Shown here one piece after another: positions 15,077 to 23,359 of a stretch of DNA of 23,528 nt (within the stretch, counting starts at the first letter, position 1; each line of letters opens with the position of its first letter). The translations under genes and the position numbers were made by a program. The stretch lies in NCBI GenBank assembly GCA_024276995.1, contig JAJRWB010000051.1, positions 1 through 23,528 on the forward strand. Reading direction: 5' to 3'. Source of the stretch: Candidatus Eiseniibacteriota bacterium (GTDB lineage Bacteria; Orphanbacterota; Orphanbacteria; Orphanbacterales; Orphanbacteraceae). The notes under the pieces are model-generated. The model had not been told where the DNA came from. It made no database searches and saw only the letters and a list, made by a program, of their open reading frames with translations.

Positions 15077-16078
15077 TTGGCGGGTAGACCGATAACGCTG
15101 TTCGTTTCACGGCCGGGAAGCACGCGGCCGGAAGAGAGGCGCTTCGATGCAACCGATGGACCCGTCGTTATCGGGAGAGATCCGGAGTGTCAGATCTCTC
15201 TCGACGCCCGGTCGGTTTCCAGGAAACACGTCGTCATCGAACCGGCGCCCGACGGGTGGATCGTCGTCGATCACAGCACTCTCGGCACACAGCTCAACGA
15301 TCGCACCATGGAGAACGGCGAAGCGGCGCTTCTCGCCGACGGCGACACCCTCGATCTTCATGGAAACCGGATTCGCGTTCAGCTGCCTCGTCTCCCCTCC
15401 CACGGTGATGAGGAGAATCCCCCCGGCGATCTCCTTCAACTTATCGAAGAGGGGAAAGCCGGTGCCGGCGCCTGGATCGAAATGTTTCGCGGTGGAGAGC
15501 CCGCGGGGGACACTCCTCTCGGCGACGAGGGATCGTCCGTCCTGATCGGCAGGAGCCGGGAATGCGACCTGGTGGTGGACGACCCCCTTCGACTCGTATC
15601 GGGAGTGCATGCGCGCATCGAGATCGAATGGGCCGGCGCTTTCGTCTACGACCTGAGCCGAAACGGTGTGTACGTCAACGGAAGGAAGGTCGATAACTGC
15701 GCTTCCCTTGCCGACGGCGACAGGGTTACGCTCGCCTTGGCGGATGAGCAGCCTGACGGTGTTGTGCTCGTTTTCAGAGATCGGGAAGGCGGCGACAGGG
15801 GGGCCGACGCCGGAGTGGAGCTTTCCGGCGACCACACGAAAGAGGCGGAAAACGCTCCGTCTCCGTCATCATCACGTGGTGACGACACCGAAACCCCTCC
15901 GAAGAAAGATCGGGTATTCGAAAAGAAACCGTCCTCCGCCGGCGATGATCACCGGGAGCGCAGGCCGGTCCCTCCCCGCTCCGGTGGGGGAGGCGCATTC
16001 TTCTGGATCGTCATCGCAGTGGCGGTTCTCGTGATCGCCGCGTTCGCCTTCATCGGCATTCGCCTTTACACGACCTGA
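15077..16078 (+). CDS. Tail-anchored protein with two FHA domains
   Basis: A 333-residue protein. FHA domain 1 covers about 5-103: GR at 33-34, S48 and H51 in SVSRKH, then DHSTLGTQLND at 65-75. FHA domain 2 covers about 131-233: GR at 158-159, S175 and H178 in LVSGVH, then DLSRNGVYVNGR at 192-203. Both keep the Gly, Arg, Ser, His and Asn residues that bind phosphothreonine. A charged, Ser/Pro-rich disordered linker (240-300) leads to one transmembrane helix at 307-328 with a four-residue tail. Both FHA domains should therefore face the cytoplasm and recruit phosphothreonine proteins to the inner membrane. The TTG start follows the YjbQ stop without a gap, with GGAG upstream. No Ser/Thr kinase or phosphatase gene is in the window. 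Confidence 0.9.
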   Translation: MAGRPITLFVSRPGSTRPEERRFDATDGPVVIGRDPECQISLDARSVSRKHVVIEPAPDGWIVVDHSTLGTQLNDRTMENGEAALLADGDTLDLHGNRIRVQLPRLPSHGDEENPPGDLLQLIEEGKAGAGAWIEMFRGGEPAGDTPLGDEGSSVLIGRSRECDLVVDDPLRLVSGVHARIEIEWAGAFVYDLSRNGVYVNGRKVDNCASLADGDRVTLALADEQPDGVVLVFRDREGGDRGADAGVELSGDHTKEAENAPSPSSSRGDDTETPPKKDRVFEKKPSSAGDDHRERRPVPPRSGGGGAFFWIVIAVAVLVIAAFAFIGIRLYTT

Positions 16079-16157
16079 CATCACCCGCCCGGTATCCACC
16101 ACCGACTTCGCCCGTGAAGGGTGGGCTCATTCGGAAGGCTTCGAGACGAGGCGGCGG

Positions 16158-16997
16158 CTATTTCTCCAGGAATGGCTCGAGAAACGCGGTTACGGCCTTC
16201 CAGTACCCATCGCTGTCATCGAACTCGCTCCAGAGCGCGCGCGAACCGTGATTCCCTCCGGTCACCGGTAGATAGGAAACTTTCCGGCCGCCCGGGATGG
16301 CATCGTAGATCGCGGCCCAGATCCTCTTCTCACCCCGCCCCGACGTGATGAACACCGGCACGTCGATCTTCGACGCCGACCGGGCGATCCAGTCCGCCGG
16401 CTTTCCCATCCGCTCGAAGTACTCCCCGGGCGAAAACGAGAGCACACCATCCACCCGCGCCGTTCCGTCCCCGACGATCTTCAGTACTAGGGCGGCGGAA
16501 TACGAACTTCCCCACGCGAGAAGAGGCCCCTTCGTCAGCCCCCGGGCGAACTTGACGGCCGCCTCCATATCGGGCAGTGCGTCGGTGTATGTCGTTCCCT
16601 TACCCGCGAGGGAGGCGCGCTTCGCCGTCTCGTTCTCGACGCCGTTCACCTCCCCGCCTGAACGCTGATCGACGGCGAGACAGTTGAAACCGAGCCGATT
16701 CAGCCGCGACGCGATCTCCTTGTACTCCCCGCGGCTCCACCCCGCCTGGTGAAAGAGAACGATCATCGGCGACTTCTCGTCGACATGGGGCGCATAGAGA
16801 TCGGCGGTGATCTGCAATCCATCGGCGGACGGGAATGTGAATGTCTCCGGCGGCGATTCCGGGACCGCCACGATACGCTCCTCCCGGCCCGCCTCGATCC
16901 TGCCGAGGATCTTTCCGCGCGGTTCCGCCTGCGCGGACGAAACCGATAAGGCGAGGAGAGCCGTCCCCATTACCAGAAATCTTCCCATTGTTCGCAT
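16158..16997 (-). CDS. Secreted alpha/beta hydrolase (dienelactone hydrolase-like)
   Basis: A 279-residue protein with a cleavable Sec signal peptide (core GRFLVMGTALLALSVSSAQA, cut expected after residue 24). The alpha/beta hydrolase core shows MIVLFHQAGWSRGEY (78-92) at the oxyanion region, nucleophile S165 in WGSSYSAAL, and catalytic H250 in GGNHGS. The usual acidic residue after beta strand 7 is not clear: the segment reads FITSGRGEKR, so E223 may replace Asp. The substrate is unknown; a periplasmic ester hydrolase is likely. ATG at 16997 has GGAAGGA upstream; the open frame to 17153 reads as low-quality sequence. It converges on the FHA gene with 79 bases between stops. Confidence 0.85.
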   Translation of the reverse strand: MRTMGRFLVMGTALLALSVSSAQAEPRGKILGRIEAGREERIVAVPESPPETFTFPSADGLQITADLYAPHVDEKSPMIVLFHQAGWSRGEYKEIASRLNRLGFNCLAVDQRSGGEVNGVENETAKRASLAGKGTTYTDALPDMEAAVKFARGLTKGPLLAWGSSYSAALVLKIVGDGTARVDGVLSFSPGEYFERMGKPADWIARSASKIDVPVFITSGRGEKRIWAAIYDAIPGGRKVSYLPVTGGNHGSRALWSEFDDSDGYWKAVTAFLEPFLEK

Positions 16998-17115
16998 CGC
17001 ATCCTTCCCTCTTCTGATCGCGCACGGGCCGGCCGGGTTCCGCGCCACGATCGCGTGTGGCCGGCTCGTTTTCGGCGCACCCCCGCGCTGAATATAGCTC
17101 ACCCGCCGGCGATCA

Positions 17116-17787
17116 TCAATCCGGGGTGTCACCAATGAAAGTGGCGATTTCACCGAGCGGCAGTTTCTCGATGACCGGCACCGTGGCTCCCTCCGCGGGG
17201 TACCCCGTGACGAGAAGGAGGAAGGGGCGTTCCTCGGTGGGACGATCGAGAATGCGGTTCAAGAACTTCATCGGACTGGGCGTGTAGGTCAGCGACGCCA
17301 CGCCGGAGAGATGGAGTGCCGTGATCAGTATCCCCGTGGCGATGCCCACCGACTCGACCGCGTGATAGCTGAGTTGCCGGCGGCCCCGTCCGTCGACCGA
17401 ATACTTCTTCAGAAAAACGACGATCAGACACGGAGCGGTTTCAAGGAAGGTCTTGCGTTTATCGGTCCCGAGGGGCCGAAGGGCCTCGAGCCACTCGCCG
17501 GGTGCCCTGTGCCCGTAAAATTCCTCCTCCTCCCGTTCCGCCGCAACGCGAATTTTTCTCTTCACCTCCGAATCGAATACGGCGACAAAACGCCACGGCT
17601 GCCTGTTCGCGCCGCTCGGCGCCCTCCCTGCGGCGCGCATCGCGTTTTCGATCACTTCGCGCGGCAACGGGCGGTTCGAGAAGTCCCGCACCGTGCGCCG
17701 GCGCTTCAAGGCGGCGAGAAACTCTTCCGAAGCGCTCACCATCTCGGCAACAGTCATTTTCCGGAATGGAAAGGATTCCCGCTTCAC
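17116..17787 (-). CDS. Nitroreductase-family flavoprotein
   Basis: A 223-residue FMN-dependent oxidoreductase. RRRTVRDFSNRPLP near the N-terminus carries the FMN-phosphate arginines, APSGANRQPWRFVAV is the second flavin segment, and the C-terminal region has SVGIATGILITALH and TYTPSPMKFLNRILDRP. These segments match the nitroreductases closest to iodotyrosine deiodinase and not the NfsA/NfsB type. The GTG at 17787 has GGGAG eight bases upstream and yields the family's usual N-terminal FPFRKMTVAEM extension; an ATG at 17757 is the conventional alternative. The substrate is unknown. The gene is 118 bases downstream of the signal-peptide hydrolase start and 162 bases beyond the stop of the enoyl-CoA gene, so it may have its own promoter. 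Confidence 0.88.
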   Translation of the reverse strand: MKRESFPFRKMTVAEMVSASEEFLAALKRRRTVRDFSNRPLPREVIENAMRAAGRAPSGANRQPWRFVAVFDSEVKRKIRVAAEREEEEFYGHRAPGEWLEALRPLGTDKRKTFLETAPCLIVVFLKKYSVDGRGRRQLSYHAVESVGIATGILITALHLSGVASLTYTPSPMKFLNRILDRPTEERPFLLLVTGYPAEGATVPVIEKLPLGEIATFIGDTPD

Positions 17788-17949
17788 CGTGATTCTCCCT
17801 CTCCGCCGGGGATCGACGGGCGGTCCGCCGTCCCCGCTCCGTCCGGCGGGCCGCAACCGCCGACCTCGTTTATGCGATCGATCCCGGTCTCCCTCGACCG
17901 GAATACTCATGGACGTGATCGCCTCGAAACTTCCCGCAAGAGCGAGACC

Positions 17950-18705
17950 CTAATCATGGATAACGATTCTTTGGAGCTGCTCGTGGGTTTCCTTCGAATA
18001 CCAGATAGCGATGAACTCGTCGATCGTCGCGATTTCACGCTCGTGCATTCTGGCGGCCACATGATCGCGCATCAGCTTCTTGAGCGCCGAAAACGCGGTT
18101 CTGTCGCGCTCCGCGAGACGGCGCGCCTCCTCCTTCGCGGCTTCCATCAACCCGGCGGCATCGGTCACGCGATCGACGAGACCGAGACGGAGAGCCGCTT
18201 CGGCATCGAACATCGATCCGGAATAGAGGATCTCCTCGGCCGCCTTTCTCCCGGTGCAGAAAAGGAGCATCTCCACGCTTCCGGAAAAGACCGATGCGCC
18301 GAAAGTGATTTCATTCAGGGCGATTTTCGCCCCGCCGTCCACCATGATCCGCCTGTCGCACGCCAGGGAAAGCATGCACCCGCCGGCGATGGTGTGGCCG
18401 TTGAGCGCGGCGATAAGAGGCCTGGGGAAGAGGAAGAGTTCGGTATAAAGAGAAGTGAACTGCACCAGGAACCGGCGAAACTCCATCTTCGAACAATCGA
18501 GAAACGAAGGGATATCGAAGCCGAAAGAAAAGAACCTGCCGCCTCCTGTCAGGATGACCGCGTCGATGGTGGCATCGGCGGCGAGAGCGGAGAACGTTTC
18601 GCGTAGTTCCACCACCATCGACTCGTTGATGGCGTTCACTTTTCCTCGTCTTATGGTGACGATCGCCAAGGTGTCGCTGCGCTTCACATCGACGGCGCCG
18701 GCCAT
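17950..18705 (-). CDS. Enoyl-CoA hydratase/isomerase family protein (ECI1-like delta-isomerase)
   Basis: A 251-residue crotonase-fold protein. Oxyanion-hole elements are GRFFSFGFDI (56-65) and NGHTIAGGC (102-110). LNEITFGASVF (130-140) places a single catalytic glutamate at E132 and resembles the LNETQLG motif of mitochondrial delta(3),delta(2)-enoyl-CoA isomerase (ECI1) more than the two-glutamate arrangement of hydratases. It would shift the double bond during beta-oxidation of unsaturated acyl-CoA. The ATG at 18705 has AAGGAAGGAGAG upstream. It follows the STAS-like gene on the same strand after 66 bases that can fold into a hairpin. Substrate range is not predictable. Confidence 0.85.
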   Translation of the reverse strand: MAGAVDVKRSDTLAIVTIRRGKVNAINESMVVELRETFSALAADATIDAVILTGGGRFFSFGFDIPSFLDCSKMEFRRFLVQFTSLYTELFLFPRPLIAALNGHTIAGGCMLSLACDRRIMVDGGAKIALNEITFGASVFSGSVEMLLFCTGRKAAEEILYSGSMFDAEAALRLGLVDRVTDAAGLMEAAKEEARRLAERDRTAFSALKKLMRDHVAARMHEREIATIDEFIAIWYSKETHEQLQRIVIHD

Positions 18706-18729
18706 GTCGCTCTCCTTCCTTGCGGCCTC

Positions 18730-18770
18730 CCGACCGGGGGTGCGGTCATTCCCCGTGCGCCGGCGGTCGG
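18730..18770 (-). promoter_or_regulatory. Long imperfect hairpin in front of the enoyl-CoA isomerase gene
   Basis: CCGACC (18730-18735) and GGTCGG (18765-18770) form an outer stem, and a run of G (18737-18740) pairs with CCCC (18751-18754) inside it. It occupies most of the 66 bases between two genes on the minus strand. There is no T tract, so a processing or stabilising hairpin is as likely as a terminator. Confidence 0.3.
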
Positions 18771-18771
18771 C

Positions 18772-19167
18772 TTAGCGGTTCTTCTCCCCGCTCCGGGCGG
18801 CGAGCTTCTCTCTCAACCAAGCGAGCGCTTCATCTCGGGAATCGAAAATCGAGGCGATGCTCGACATGTTCGATCGCGGCTTGAGAAGATACTCCGCCGT
18901 TCCCTTCGCGCTATCGGTTTGAACCACCATGGCGATGGCGATGAGCCCGGGATGCTTTCCGAGTGCGCGCTGAGCCTCGAAGGTATAGGTGTACGGGTTT
19001 TTCCGATTTACGAGCGCTGCGTATTCCCCGTCGTGAACCTTCGAGAAATAGTCCTGGAGTTCGTTTACCTGCTCAATGGTGATCTCCACGTCGGCGTCCG
19101 TGATAATCTCATCGATCCGATCCTCGACGCGAAAAATCGTGCAGAACGACAGACGGTGTTCTTTCAT
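18772..19167 (-). CDS. STAS-like (DUF7793-type) small protein
   Basis: A 131-residue soluble protein. The pattern is one N-terminal strand pair (LSFCTIFRVEDRIDEIITDADVEITIEQVNEL), a short helix and strand ending in ALVNRKNPYTYTFEAQRALG, then IAIAMVVQT and a final FDSRDEALAWLREKL helix. This order and the closing helix resemble STAS/SpoIIAA-like proteins, in particular the DUF7793 type seen in Bacteroidota. I see no phosphorylatable STAS serine motif with confidence. The function is unknown. GGGAGGAG lies seven bases before the ATG. It is preceded by the cupin gene after 43 bases and followed by the isomerase gene. Confidence 0.75.
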   Translation of the reverse strand: MKEHRLSFCTIFRVEDRIDEIITDADVEITIEQVNELQDYFSKVHDGEYAALVNRKNPYTYTFEAQRALGKHPGLIAIAMVVQTDSAKGTAEYLLKPRSNMSSIASIFDSRDEALAWLREKLAARSGEKNR

Positions 19168-19210
19168 TCTTCACTCCTCCCGGCGGAATCGATCCGGGGC
19201 GGTCCTAGGA

Positions 19211-19807
19211 TCACATTTCGCTGCTGCCGGCGAGCGGTCTCAGGAGATCTTTCCATTTCCGCTCCGATTTCGGATCGGCACGATCATAGATGTCGTGCTC
19301 CCTGACAATGTCCTCTTCGTCCGAAGGATGCAAGACGTCGGTGTGTTTCCAGATCTCGGCGACACGGCACCAACCCGCAAGTCCGGAAAGACGATGCCAG
19401 CGGCGCTCGGCGATGCGGATCACATCGCCGGCGCGGTACACCGCGTCTTCGCCGAACACGGAGTCGCGAAGATCGCTCCATCCGCTCCCGGCGATCACCC
19501 GCACGGGACCGTCCAGAACCCGCCAGATCTCGCTACGCCTTTCGTGCCACTGCAATGAAAGCATCGCCCCCGGCGCGACGATGAGCACTTTCGGATCGAC
19601 CGATCCTTCGTCGGAAGGTATCTCGAGATCGACGCCCGCCCAGTATGCGTCGATGAAAGGAGAAAGCGAGTCGTGGGTGAAACGGATGAAACCGCCCCAC
19701 GGCCTTCCGGCATCCACCTCCGCGGGGTGAAGGCCGAAACCGCGCGCTTCGGCGAGAAGGCGATCCATCTGAAGTCGTTTCGGAAACGCCAAAGCGGCCT
19801 CCCTCAT
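19211..19807 (-). CDS. Cupin protein resembling type II phosphomannose isomerase
   Basis: A 198-residue protein with one cupin fold. RPWGGFIRF (35-43) and VLIVAPGAMLSLQWHERRSEIW (74-95), followed by VLDGPVRV, correspond to the RPWGxY and LSLQxHxxRxEHW segments of the type II mannose-6-phosphate isomerase cupin. Probable metal ligands are H88, E93 and H138 (RRWHRLSG). The length is longer than an isolated PMI cupin and there is no GDP-mannose pyrophosphorylase domain. It could isomerise a sugar phosphate or be a non-catalytic relative. ATG at 19807 is the longest start but has no clear ribosome binding site. A TTG at 19792 has AGGGAGG five bases upstream and may be the true start; ATG 19768 is a third option. 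Confidence 0.75.
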   Translation of the reverse strand: MREAALAFPKRLQMDRLLAEARGFGLHPAEVDAGRPWGGFIRFTHDSLSPFIDAYWAGVDLEIPSDEGSVDPKVLIVAPGAMLSLQWHERRSEIWRVLDGPVRVIAGSGWSDLRDSVFGEDAVYRAGDVIRIAERRWHRLSGLAGWCRVAEIWKHTDVLHPSDEEDIVREHDIYDRADPKSERKWKDLLRPLAGSSEM

Positions 19808-19888
19808 CCGGTGACGGACATGCCTCTCTCCCTATGGTGGCTACGGAAAGCGCCGGTGTCCACAGAAAAAACCGGGGGGGAGGAAGAT

Positions 19889-20173
19889 TCAGTCGCGGTC
19901 CTTCCAGTTCCACCACTTGAGAAGCTCGGCATCGTGAGTCTTGCGGCCTGCAAAATAAACGGCGCATCGGAAAACGTAGAGCACGCAGCGATCGACGTGG
20001 CCGCCGCGGAGCGCACAGAGGCGATCATACAACTCCATTGGGTCGCAACCTCTCAAGTCGGCCACCTCACCGATTCCAATGTCGCGCAGAACGGCCGAAA
20101 TGCGCGGACCGACTCCGGGAATCATCTGGAGTTCGTCGGGGGCGGTTCGCTTTCGTTCCCGTTTCCGGTTCAT
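19889..20173 (-). CDS. Helix-hairpin-helix protein of the Cdd1 (pathogenicity locus) family
   Basis: A 94-residue protein. LQMIPGVGPRISAVLRDIGIGEVADLRG (15-42) is a helix-hairpin-helix motif with the GVGP hairpin. CALRGGHVDRCVLYVFRCAVYFA (53-75) and the terminal LKWWNWKDRD are diagnostic of the Cdd1 family (Pfam 'pathogenicity locus'). Despite the name, these are small, widespread proteins of unknown function that probably bind DNA or RNA through the hairpin. The ATG at 20173 lies 15 bases after the stop of the small membrane protein gene, and its AAGGAG ribosome binding site overlaps that stop codon, so the two are almost certainly co-expressed. Confidence 0.88.
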   Translation of the reverse strand: MNRKRERKRTAPDELQMIPGVGPRISAVLRDIGIGEVADLRGCDPMELYDRLCALRGGHVDRCVLYVFRCAVYFAGRKTHDAELLKWWNWKDRD

Positions 20174-20188
20174 CGTGGCCGCTTCTCC

Positions 20189-20350
20189 TTATTCGAGGAA
20201 ATCCCGGTTGATCCGCCATCCGACGTAGATTCCGAGCAGGCTTCCGGCCGTGCCGACAAAGAAACCGGTCATGATCCCCACCTGGCCGCCGAGCCAGCTG
20301 CCGGCCGAACCGAAGAGCACCATGCCGAGAAAAATGCAGAGTTTCATCAT
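20189..20350 (-). CDS. Small glycine-rich membrane protein
   Basis: A 53-residue protein. It starts MMKLCIFLGMVLFGSAGSW and ends IYVGWRINRDFLE. Two hydrophobic, glycine-rich segments (about 4-18 and 24-44) contain the repeated pattern G-S-x(1)-L-G, which suggests a tight helical hairpin in the inner membrane. Small proteins of this design with a terminal GW-x-I-x-R-x-(F/Y)-L ending occur in many bacteria as hypothetical proteins. Two adjacent ATG codons (20350 and 20347) are both usable and the ribosome binding site is weak. Its stop overlaps the ribosome binding site of the Cdd1-type gene. The function is unknown. Confidence 0.7.
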   Translation of the reverse strand: MMKLCIFLGMVLFGSAGSWLGGQVGIMTGFFVGTAGSLLGIYVGWRINRDFLE

Positions 20351-20440
20351 CGCGCGTTTTCGAACGCCTCCCTGCCGCGCTTTCCCGGCGCCGGGGATGA
20401 GGCGAGCCTTCGATAGGGATCCTCGGTCACGATCGCCTGG

Positions 20441-21154
20441 TCACTCCACGGTACCGGTACCCTCCGCGGATCGGTCGATCAGGCGGGCGAGGGAAACACC
20501 GATCCCCGCGTGATAGTACAGATTGTCGAAATTGTTGAAGTAGACCATCATGCCCGCTTCCGGGCGGAAGACGAACCGGCGGTCGGCCGGTCCGATTCCG
20601 AAACCGACATTGATCGCGCCGCGCGGGTCTGCACCACCCGATGCGAGGGGAATCATCACCTTGATCGAGCTGTTCCAGTCGAAGCCGGGACCGAGGGGTT
20701 TCGTGAAGAGCATCATCGGGTGCGCCTCCCACGTCTCCTTCGTACTGACTCGATGACCGGTAGCGAAGCCGATGGGCAGGTAGATCGCCTGGCGATCGCG
20801 CCGGATGGAGATCTTCGGCCCGAACCCGTATACCTCGAACGGATTGGAATCGGAGTCCTCGACATCGATACGCTCGTATCGCGCGCGAAAGTCCACATCA
20901 TCGGTGATCCCGAAAGCGCCCTGGGCACCGAACTGATCCTGAAGTTTCGTGTCGTTCACGAAAACGCCCGAATAGTTTCCGGAAAGCTCCCACCCGCCCT
21001 TCCCCACTGTGCGCGCGTCCTGGAACTCGGAGAAAGGCGCCGAACACCCGGCGAGGCCGGCGGCGAACGCCATAAGCGATACGATCGGGACGATCGGCTT
21101 GCGCCCGATGAGACGCAAGATCCCCCTATCCTTCCGCGGCCGGATCATCTTCAT
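20441..21154 (-). CDS. Probable outer-membrane beta-barrel lipoprotein
   Basis: A 237-residue protein. The signal peptide ends in a lipobox GLAGC with the cysteine at residue 37, after a long basic n-region. The mature part has alternating hydrophobic and polar residues, with repeated aromatic/glycine strands (GGWELSGNYSG, VDFRARYERIDV, EVYGFGPKISI, FVFRPEAGMMVYF, YYHAGIGVSLARL), as expected of a small beta barrel. It does not match a named family that I recognise. The first ATG (21154) has GGAGG only three or four bases away; the ATG at 21148 has better spacing. It may mark the outer membrane of a diderm cell. The next gene on this strand follows after 90 bases. Confidence 0.7.
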   Translation of the reverse strand: MKMIRPRKDRGILRLIGRKPIVPIVSLMAFAAGLAGCSAPFSEFQDARTVGKGGWELSGNYSGVFVNDTKLQDQFGAQGAFGITDDVDFRARYERIDVEDSDSNPFEVYGFGPKISIRRDRQAIYLPIGFATGHRVSTKETWEAHPMMLFTKPLGPGFDWNSSIKVMIPLASGGADPRGAINVGFGIGPADRRFVFRPEAGMMVYFNNFDNLYYHAGIGVSLARLIDRSAEGTGTVE

Positions 21155-21245
21155 TTCCCTCCAATCGGTCTTCGCAGCTGAAACGTACGCTCCTCGTCAT
21201 TTTACGCCACCCCTCCGCGCGGGACAACAGGATCGACGGTTTCCC

Positions 21246-21270
21246 GCCGCGCCGTCTGGGGCGGCGCGGC
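21246..21270 (-). terminator. GC-rich hairpin downstream of the methyltransferase gene
   Basis: GCCGCGCC (21246-21253) and GGCGCGGC (21263-21270) are perfect 8-bp arms around a 9-base loop, about 50 bases after the methyltransferase stop on the minus strand. No T tract follows, so it is only a possible terminator or transcript-end hairpin. The rest of the 167-base gap up to the lipoprotein gene shows no other clear feature. Confidence 0.3.
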
Positions 21271-21321
21271 TCCCCTTCCGCCGAAACGGCCCGCACGGCG
21301 GTGGTGGCCGGTCGCCCGGTT

Positions 21322-22023
21322 TTACTTCGCGGCCGGTCGCGAAACGTTTCGTCTCTTCCGCACTTCGCAGAAGAGGCTCGATCCGTCCACCTCGGTCAGC
21401 TTTCCCTCCACGCCGGCACGCTCGCAGAGCGCACACATCTCGTCTGGAAGGAGTCGCGTCGCGCTGAATCCATCCGTGCAAACGATCCGACCGTCGCCGG
21501 TGGCGACGCGATCGATCGCACCGATCAACCGCTCCGCCGCCTGCGCCTCGAACCACGCGAGGCGGTTCGGCCAGAATCGATCGGTGTAAGTGGAAAAGAG
21601 AAAGCGCCCTCCCGGACGGACGACGCGGAGCGCTTCTTGAAGGAGAGCATCCCTGTCGGCGGCGAACGCGCAGATTCCGTTCTGCACGCAGATCACCGCA
21701 TCGAACGTGTCGTCGGGAAACCGAAGGTCGGTGGCGTCCATGTGGAGGAACTCGCACCCCTTGACTCCGCGCGCTTTCTCCTTCGCCAGGGAGAGACTCT
21801 CCCGGGAGACGTCGATACCGACGACCCGTTCGGCGAGGGGGAGCAGTTCGATCGCCACGCGCCCGTAGCCGCAGCCGAGCTCGAGCACTTCATCGCCCGG
21901 ATCGATGCGGTTCTTGACGTGGTCGATCTCGGAACGGAGGTAACGCTTGACGCTCGGTGGCGCCAGTTCATAGCAACGCTCCAGGCGCCTTCCGAATAAT
22001 CTGCTCGAGTAGTAAGAAGCCAA
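21322..22023 (-). CDS. Class I SAM-dependent methyltransferase
   Basis: A 233-residue protein of the Methyltransf_11/25 type. Motif I is VLELGCGYG (46-54), motif II ends in VVGIDVS (residues 67-73), followed by FLHMDATDLRFPDDTFDAVICV and ALRVVRPGGRFLFSTYT for motifs III and post-III. The N-terminal SYYSSRLFGRRLERCYELAPP cap probably shapes the substrate pocket. Small-molecule methylation is likely; the substrate cannot be named. The start is a TTG at 22023, supported by AGGAG eight bases upstream and by the absence of an ATG in a better place. It is 132 bases downstream of the arsenite transporter gene; arsenic methylation is possible from context, but ArsM-type conserved cysteines are not evident. 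Confidence 0.85.
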   Translation of the reverse strand: MASYYSSRLFGRRLERCYELAPPSVKRYLRSEIDHVKNRIDPGDEVLELGCGYGRVAIELLPLAERVVGIDVSRESLSLAKEKARGVKGCEFLHMDATDLRFPDDTFDAVICVQNGICAFAADRDALLQEALRVVRPGGRFLFSTYTDRFWPNRLAWFEAQAAERLIGAIDRVATGDGRIVCTDGFSATRLLPDEMCALCERAGVEGKLTEVDGSSLFCEVRKRRNVSRPAAK

Positions 22024-22155
22024 CCGATGTCTCCTGCCTCGCGGAAGTGGAGCCGGATTTCGAACGAAACCGCTCGGCGTCTCTCACCGCGGCCGGACTG
22101 CATCGTAGCATAGCAGCGGCGCGCCGTCCGGCGAAAGCAGGTACGCTCTTTCCCC

Positions 22156-23346
22156 CTATTTCGTCGCGGCGAACCAGTGGCGCGTTTTCAGACAGATCCT
22201 CACGAGCATCAGCATGACCGGAACTTCGATCAACACGCCGACCACGGTGGCGAGCGCCGCGCCCGACGAGAGACCGAAGAGCATCACCGCCGTGGCGATG
22301 GCCACTTCGAAGTGATTCGACGCTCCGATCATGGCGGCGGGCGCCGCGTCACTGTAGTCGAGCTTCATCAGTCGCGCCGCGCCGTATCCGAGCCAGAAGA
22401 TCAGGTTCGTCTGCACGAAAAGGGGCACGGCGAGATAGACGATGGTGAGCGGATTGGCGAGGATCACGTCTCCCTTGAAGCTGAAAAGAAGAACGAGCGT
22501 GACGAGAAGCGCCACGATCGTCACCGGTGTGAGGAGATGGAGGAACTTCTCGTTGAACCACGCCTTGCCTTTCGCGGCGACGATCCATTTCCGCGATACC
22601 AGCCCGGCCACGAGGGGAAGGGCGACGTAGATCACGATCGAAAGGAAGAGCGCCTGCCACGGAACGGGGAGCCGGCCGACACCGAGAAGGAATCCGCCGA
22701 GCACGCCGTAAAGAAGAAGCATGGTGAGCGAGTTGATCGCCACCATCACGAGAGTGAGGGCGTCGTTTCCCTTCGCCAGGTAACCCCACACGAGCACCAT
22801 CGCCGTGCACGGCGCGATGCCGAGGAGGATGCAGCCGGCGAGGTAGCTCCGCCAGAGGGGAACTTCGAGCATCTTCACGCCGGCGATGAGAACGACCCTT
22901 CCGGCGCCGTATGCCGCTCCCGCCGGCAGATCGAGGCCGAACGGCATCTTCACGTGATCTACCGCGCCGGGACCGATGAGCCGGTGAAAGAGGACGCCCA
23001 GGAAAAACGTGGCGATGACATACATGGTAAACGGCTTGATCGCCCAGTTGAGAATGAGTGTGAGCGTTACCGGCTTTCCGCTCTTCCCCGCCTTCACCAC
23101 TTCGGCGAAATCGATCTTCACCATGATCGGGTACATCATGAAGAAAAGGCAGATCGCGATCGGGATGGAAACGACCGGCGCGTCCCCGACATCGATCGAG
23201 AGGCCGTCGAGAAAGCGCGCGGTCCCCGGCGCCACGCGGCCGAGCACGATTCCGGCGATGATGCAAAGAAGCACCCACACGGTCAGGTATCGTTCGAAGA
23301 AGCCGAGCCCTTTCCCGTTCTTTGGGATGAACGCTTCCGTCGCCAT
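22156..23346 (-). CDS. acr3: ACR3-family arsenite efflux permease
   Basis: A 396-residue membrane protein with about ten transmembrane segments. The family marks are present: [18 protein letters not shown] (176-193) with the essential cysteine at C180, [16 protein letters not shown] (339-354), and VLIEVPVML (371-379) with a conserved glutamate at E374. It exports arsenite across the inner membrane using the proton-motive force. A loop of about 35 residues between the segments near 105-120 and 165-180 is longer than in many ACR3 proteins. No arsR, arsC or arsA gene is adjacent in the window; the region upstream of the start is the edge of the window. The ribosome binding site is a simple G run before ATG 23346. 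Confidence 0.92.
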   Translation of the reverse strand: MATEAFIPKNGKGLGFFERYLTVWVLLCIIAGIVLGRVAPGTARFLDGLSIDVGDAPVVSIPIAICLFFMMYPIMVKIDFAEVVKAGKSGKPVTLTLILNWAIKPFTMYVIATFFLGVLFHRLIGPGAVDHVKMPFGLDLPAGAAYGAGRVVLIAGVKMLEVPLWRSYLAGCILLGIAPCTAMVLVWGYLAKGNDALTLVMVAINSLTMLLLYGVLGGFLLGVGRLPVPWQALFLSIVIYVALPLVAGLVSRKWIVAAKGKAWFNEKFLHLLTPVTIVALLVTLVLLFSFKGDVILANPLTIVYLAVPLFVQTNLIFWLGYGAARLMKLDYSDAAPAAMIGASNHFEVAIATAVMLFGLSSGAALATVVGVLIEVPVMLMLVRICLKTRHWFAATK

Positions 23347-23359
23347 GAGAAGCCCCCCC

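Noticed and set aside
16079-16157. Possible bidirectional terminator between the convergent FHA and hydrolase genes
   Set aside because: Only short partial stems (CTTC/GAAG, CCACC/GGGTGG) without T tracts on either strand.
20384-20395. CCCGGCGCCGGG palindrome between the outer-membrane lipoprotein and the small membrane protein
   Set aside because: Such palindromes are expected in GC-rich DNA. It has no loop suitable for a terminator and no T tract.
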